Positions 6,156 to 7,610 of a DNA stretch of 7,610 nt are shown here, in pieces. The first letter of the stretch is position 1, and each line of letters opens with the position of its first letter. Made by a program: the position numbers and the translations under genes. The DNA comes from Oscillospiraceae bacterium (lineage in GTDB: Bacteria; Bacillota; Clostridia; Oscillospirales; Oscillospiraceae), in assembly GCA_016295225.1 (NCBI GenBank), contig JAEDLP010000086.1:1-7610 (forward strand). The letters run 5' to 3'. The notes beneath the pieces are model-generated. The model had not been told where the DNA came from and searched no databases. It saw nothing but the letters and a program-made list of their open reading frames with translations.

Positions 6156-6860
6156 TTGGCATTGTATGTGATGGGCGACACCCATCTGTCCCTGGGCAGC
6201 AGCAAGCCCATGGACGTTTTCGGCGGCGCATGGGAGGGTTACATGGAAAAACTCACCCAGGGCCTGTCCGTCCTCACCCCGGATGACACCCTGGTCATCG
6301 CCGGGGATGTTTCCTGGGGCATGAGCCTGGAGGAGTCGGAGCAGGACTTCGCCTGGCTCCATGCCCTGCCGGGAGAGAAGATTCTCCTCAAGGGCAACCA
6401 CGACTACTGGTGGAACACGGTGGCCAAGATGAATCGGTTCTTCCAGGAGAAGGGGTTCGACTCCCTCCACATCCTCCACAACAACTGTTACTACTACGGG
6501 GACGTGGCCCTCTGCGGCACCCGGGGGTGGTTCTATGAGGAGGACAAGGAGGGACAGAGCGCCAAGGTCTTCAACCGGGAACTTCAGCGGCTGGAGACTT
6601 CCTTGAAAGCGGCGGGGGAGGCAGAGAAACTGTGCTTCCTCCACTACCCCCCCTTCTACACCGGGTACCGGTGTGAGCCCATTCTGGAACTGCTGGAGAA
6701 CTACCGGGTGAAAGCCTGCTATTACGGCCATCTCCACGGCGGCAGCCACCGGCTGGCCATCCAGGGAATTAGCGGGACGGTGGACTATCGTCTCATCTCG
6801 GCGGATTTTTTGAAATTCCGACCGGAAAAAATTATGGAATCCGGAAAAAAAGACTGGTAA
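6156..6860 (+). CDS. Calcineurin-like metallophosphoesterase, function unknown
   Basis: The product has 234 residues and the full set of metallophosphoesterase motifs: GDTHL (7-11), GDVSW (50-54), GNHDYWW (80-86), LHYPP (162-166) and GHLHG (191-195). These supply the two-metal site ligands D8, H10, D51, N81, H163, H192 and H194. It resembles a group annotated as predicted phosphohydrolase (COG1768, from memory); no substrate has been assigned that I can support. There is no signal peptide, so it is probably cytoplasmic. The TTG start at 6156 is favoured: AGGTGG (6141-6146) lies 9 nt upstream, and the first catalytic aspartate follows at residue 8. The next ATG (residue 6) would leave only one residue before that Asp. 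It lies 40 nt after thrC without a clear terminator, probably in the same transcript, and 103 nt before tig. Confidence 0.9.
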   Translation: MALYVMGDTHLSLGSSKPMDVFGGAWEGYMEKLTQGLSVLTPDDTLVIAGDVSWGMSLEESEQDFAWLHALPGEKILLKGNHDYWWNTVAKMNRFFQEKGFDSLHILHNNCYYYGDVALCGTRGWFYEEDKEGQSAKVFNRELQRLETSLKAAGEAEKLCFLHYPPFYTGYRCEPILELLENYRVKACYYGHLHGGSHRLAIQGISGTVDYRLISADFLKFRPEKIMESGKKDW

Positions 6861-6883
6861 TTCCCCATAGAATCTGCTATGAT
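6855..6883 (+). promoter_or_regulatory. Candidate extended -10 promoter for tig
   Basis: TATGAT (6878-6883) is preceded directly by TGC, giving an extended -10 like that of rplS. At 17 nt spacing the -35 is a poor TGGTAA (6855-6860), which overlaps the end of the phosphoesterase gene. A start near 6890 would give a leader of about 74 nt. TATACT at 6892-6897 is an alternative -10 but has no matching -35. Confidence 0.5.
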
Positions 6884-6963
6884 AACCCATATATACTGCA
6901 ATATCATGCCCTCCCATGGTTTTACACGGTGTGAGAGGGTGTTTTACAGGAGGAAAAAAGGAC

Positions 6964-7610
6964 ATGAATGTCAAGAGCGTTGTTGAAAACAAGGAAAAGT
7001 TTGAAGTCGAACTGATCGTCGAGGTCGGTCAGGAAGAGTTCGAAGCTGCCATCGAGAAGGTTTATCGCAAGAGCCGCGGCAACATCACCGTTCCCGGTTT
7101 CCGTAAGGGCAAGGCCCCCCGCAAGGTCATCGAGGGCATGTATGGCGCCGGCGTGTTCTATGAAGACGCCATTGAGGAAGTCTATCCCGAGGCATGCAAT
7201 GCAGCCATCGCAGAAAAGGGCCTGGATCATGTGGCTCCCCCTCAGGTGGAGATCCTGACCCTGGGCAAGGAAGGGTTCACCTTCAAGGCTGTCGTGACCG
7301 TTCGTCCCGAAGTCACCCTGAAGCAGTATAAGGGCCTGGAGGCCGACAAGGTTCTGCCCACCATCACCGAGGACGCTGTGGACAACGAGCTGAAGCAGTA
7401 CGTGGATCGCGCTACCCAGCTGGTGGCTGTGGACCGCGAGGCCAAGATGGGCGATACCGCTGTCATCGACTATGAAGGTCTGAAGGACGGCGTGGCATTT
7501 GCCGGCGGCACCGCTAAGGGCTACGAGCTGGCTCTGGGCTCCGGCACCTTCATCCCCGGCTTTGAGGAGCAGGTGGTCGGCATGAAGGCCGGCGACGAGA
7601 AGGACATCGA
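6964..7610 (+). CDS. tig: Trigger factor, N-terminal half (runs off window)
   Basis: 215 complete codons are visible before the window ends, roughly half of a typical trigger factor. The N-terminal ribosome-binding domain carries the signature VPGFRKGKAPRKVI (43-56), which docks at ribosomal protein L23 near the exit tunnel. An FKBP-type peptidyl-prolyl isomerase domain starts near G163 (GDTAVIDYEG) and runs through LGSGTFIPGFEEQ; the C-terminal chaperone arms are outside the window. It is a cytosolic, ribosome-bound chaperone and prolyl isomerase for nascent chains. ATG 6964 has AGGAGG (6948-6953) 10 nt upstream. All arginine codons seen are CGT or CGC, as in rplS, consistent with high expression. 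In many Firmicutes tig precedes clpP and clpX, which cannot be checked here. Confidence 0.97.
   Translation, partial: MNVKSVVENKEKFEVELIVEVGQEEFEAAIEKVYRKSRGNITVPGFRKGKAPRKVIEGMYGAGVFYEDAIEEVYPEACNAAIAEKGLDHVAPPQVEILTLGKEGFTFKAVVTVRPEVTLKQYKGLEADKVLPTITEDAVDNELKQYVDRATQLVAVDREAKMGDTAVIDYEGLKDGVAFAGGTAKGYELALGSGTFIPGFEEQVVGMKAGDEKDI

Noticed and set aside
4586..6211. 541-codon open frame on the minus strand opposite thrC
   Set aside because: The composition is low in complexity (Val, Gly, Leu, His) with no domain, and the plus strand encodes an unmistakable threonine synthase over the same bases.
6909..6948. Hairpin CCCTC (6909-6913) with GAGGG (6935-6939) and the direct repeat GTTTTACA (6919-6926, 6941-6948) in the tig leader
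   Set aside because: The stem is 5 bp with a 21-nt loop and the repeat is 8 nt; both are within chance expectation and no further pattern supports them.
6099..6992. 297-codon open frame on the minus strand opposite the phosphoesterase gene and tig start
   Set aside because: It covers two real plus-strand genes and the tig promoter region, and shows no family motif.

Overview
The window reads as ordinary chromosome from a GC-rich low-GC-phylum relative: a Clostridia-type Firmicute, most likely in or near the Oscillospiraceae (Flavonifractor-like). The evidence is strong AGGAGG-type ribosome binding sites, SigA-like promoters, an rplS-rbgA-rnhB-yraN gene order typical of Firmicutes, and GC-biased third codon positions. 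The family-level placement is inference from gene content and style, not from an alignment. I see no mobile element, CRISPR array, tRNA, rRNA or defence system.

Left arm (1-1941, minus strand): a NUDIX-family hydrolase, cut by the window start, and an NhaC-type Na+/H+ antiporter. They lie in tandem but look like separate transcripts. The antiporter gene ends in a strong intrinsic terminator (571-600), and the NUDIX gene has its own promoter just beyond it. The antiporter has a fairly long leader that can fold and partly cover its ribosome binding site.

Divergent control region (1942-2262): a minus-strand promoter candidate for the antiporter and a plus-strand extended -10 promoter for rplS. 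The rplS leader of about 95 nt can form hairpins, including one that would mask the Shine-Dalgarno, which suggests autoregulation by L19.

Right arm (2263-7610, plus strand): rplS (ribosomal protein L19) with its own terminator. A second promoter follows, serving a compact cluster: rbgA (50S assembly GTPase), rnhB (RNase HII; overlaps rbgA by 14 nt), yraN (UPF0102 nuclease-like protein; overlaps rnhB by 4 nt), thrC (threonine synthase) and an uncharacterised metallophosphoesterase starting at TTG. No terminator is visible within this five-gene run. The window closes with the first half of tig (trigger factor), which has its own promoter candidate and a strong ribosome binding site.

Taken together, the right arm couples ribosome production and assembly (L19, RbgA), RNA-DNA hybrid removal (RNase HII) and nascent-chain folding (trigger factor), with threonine biosynthesis and one orphan phosphoesterase inserted. 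The notable signals are regulatory leaders and sequence variants in known families. I did not find an undescribed system.
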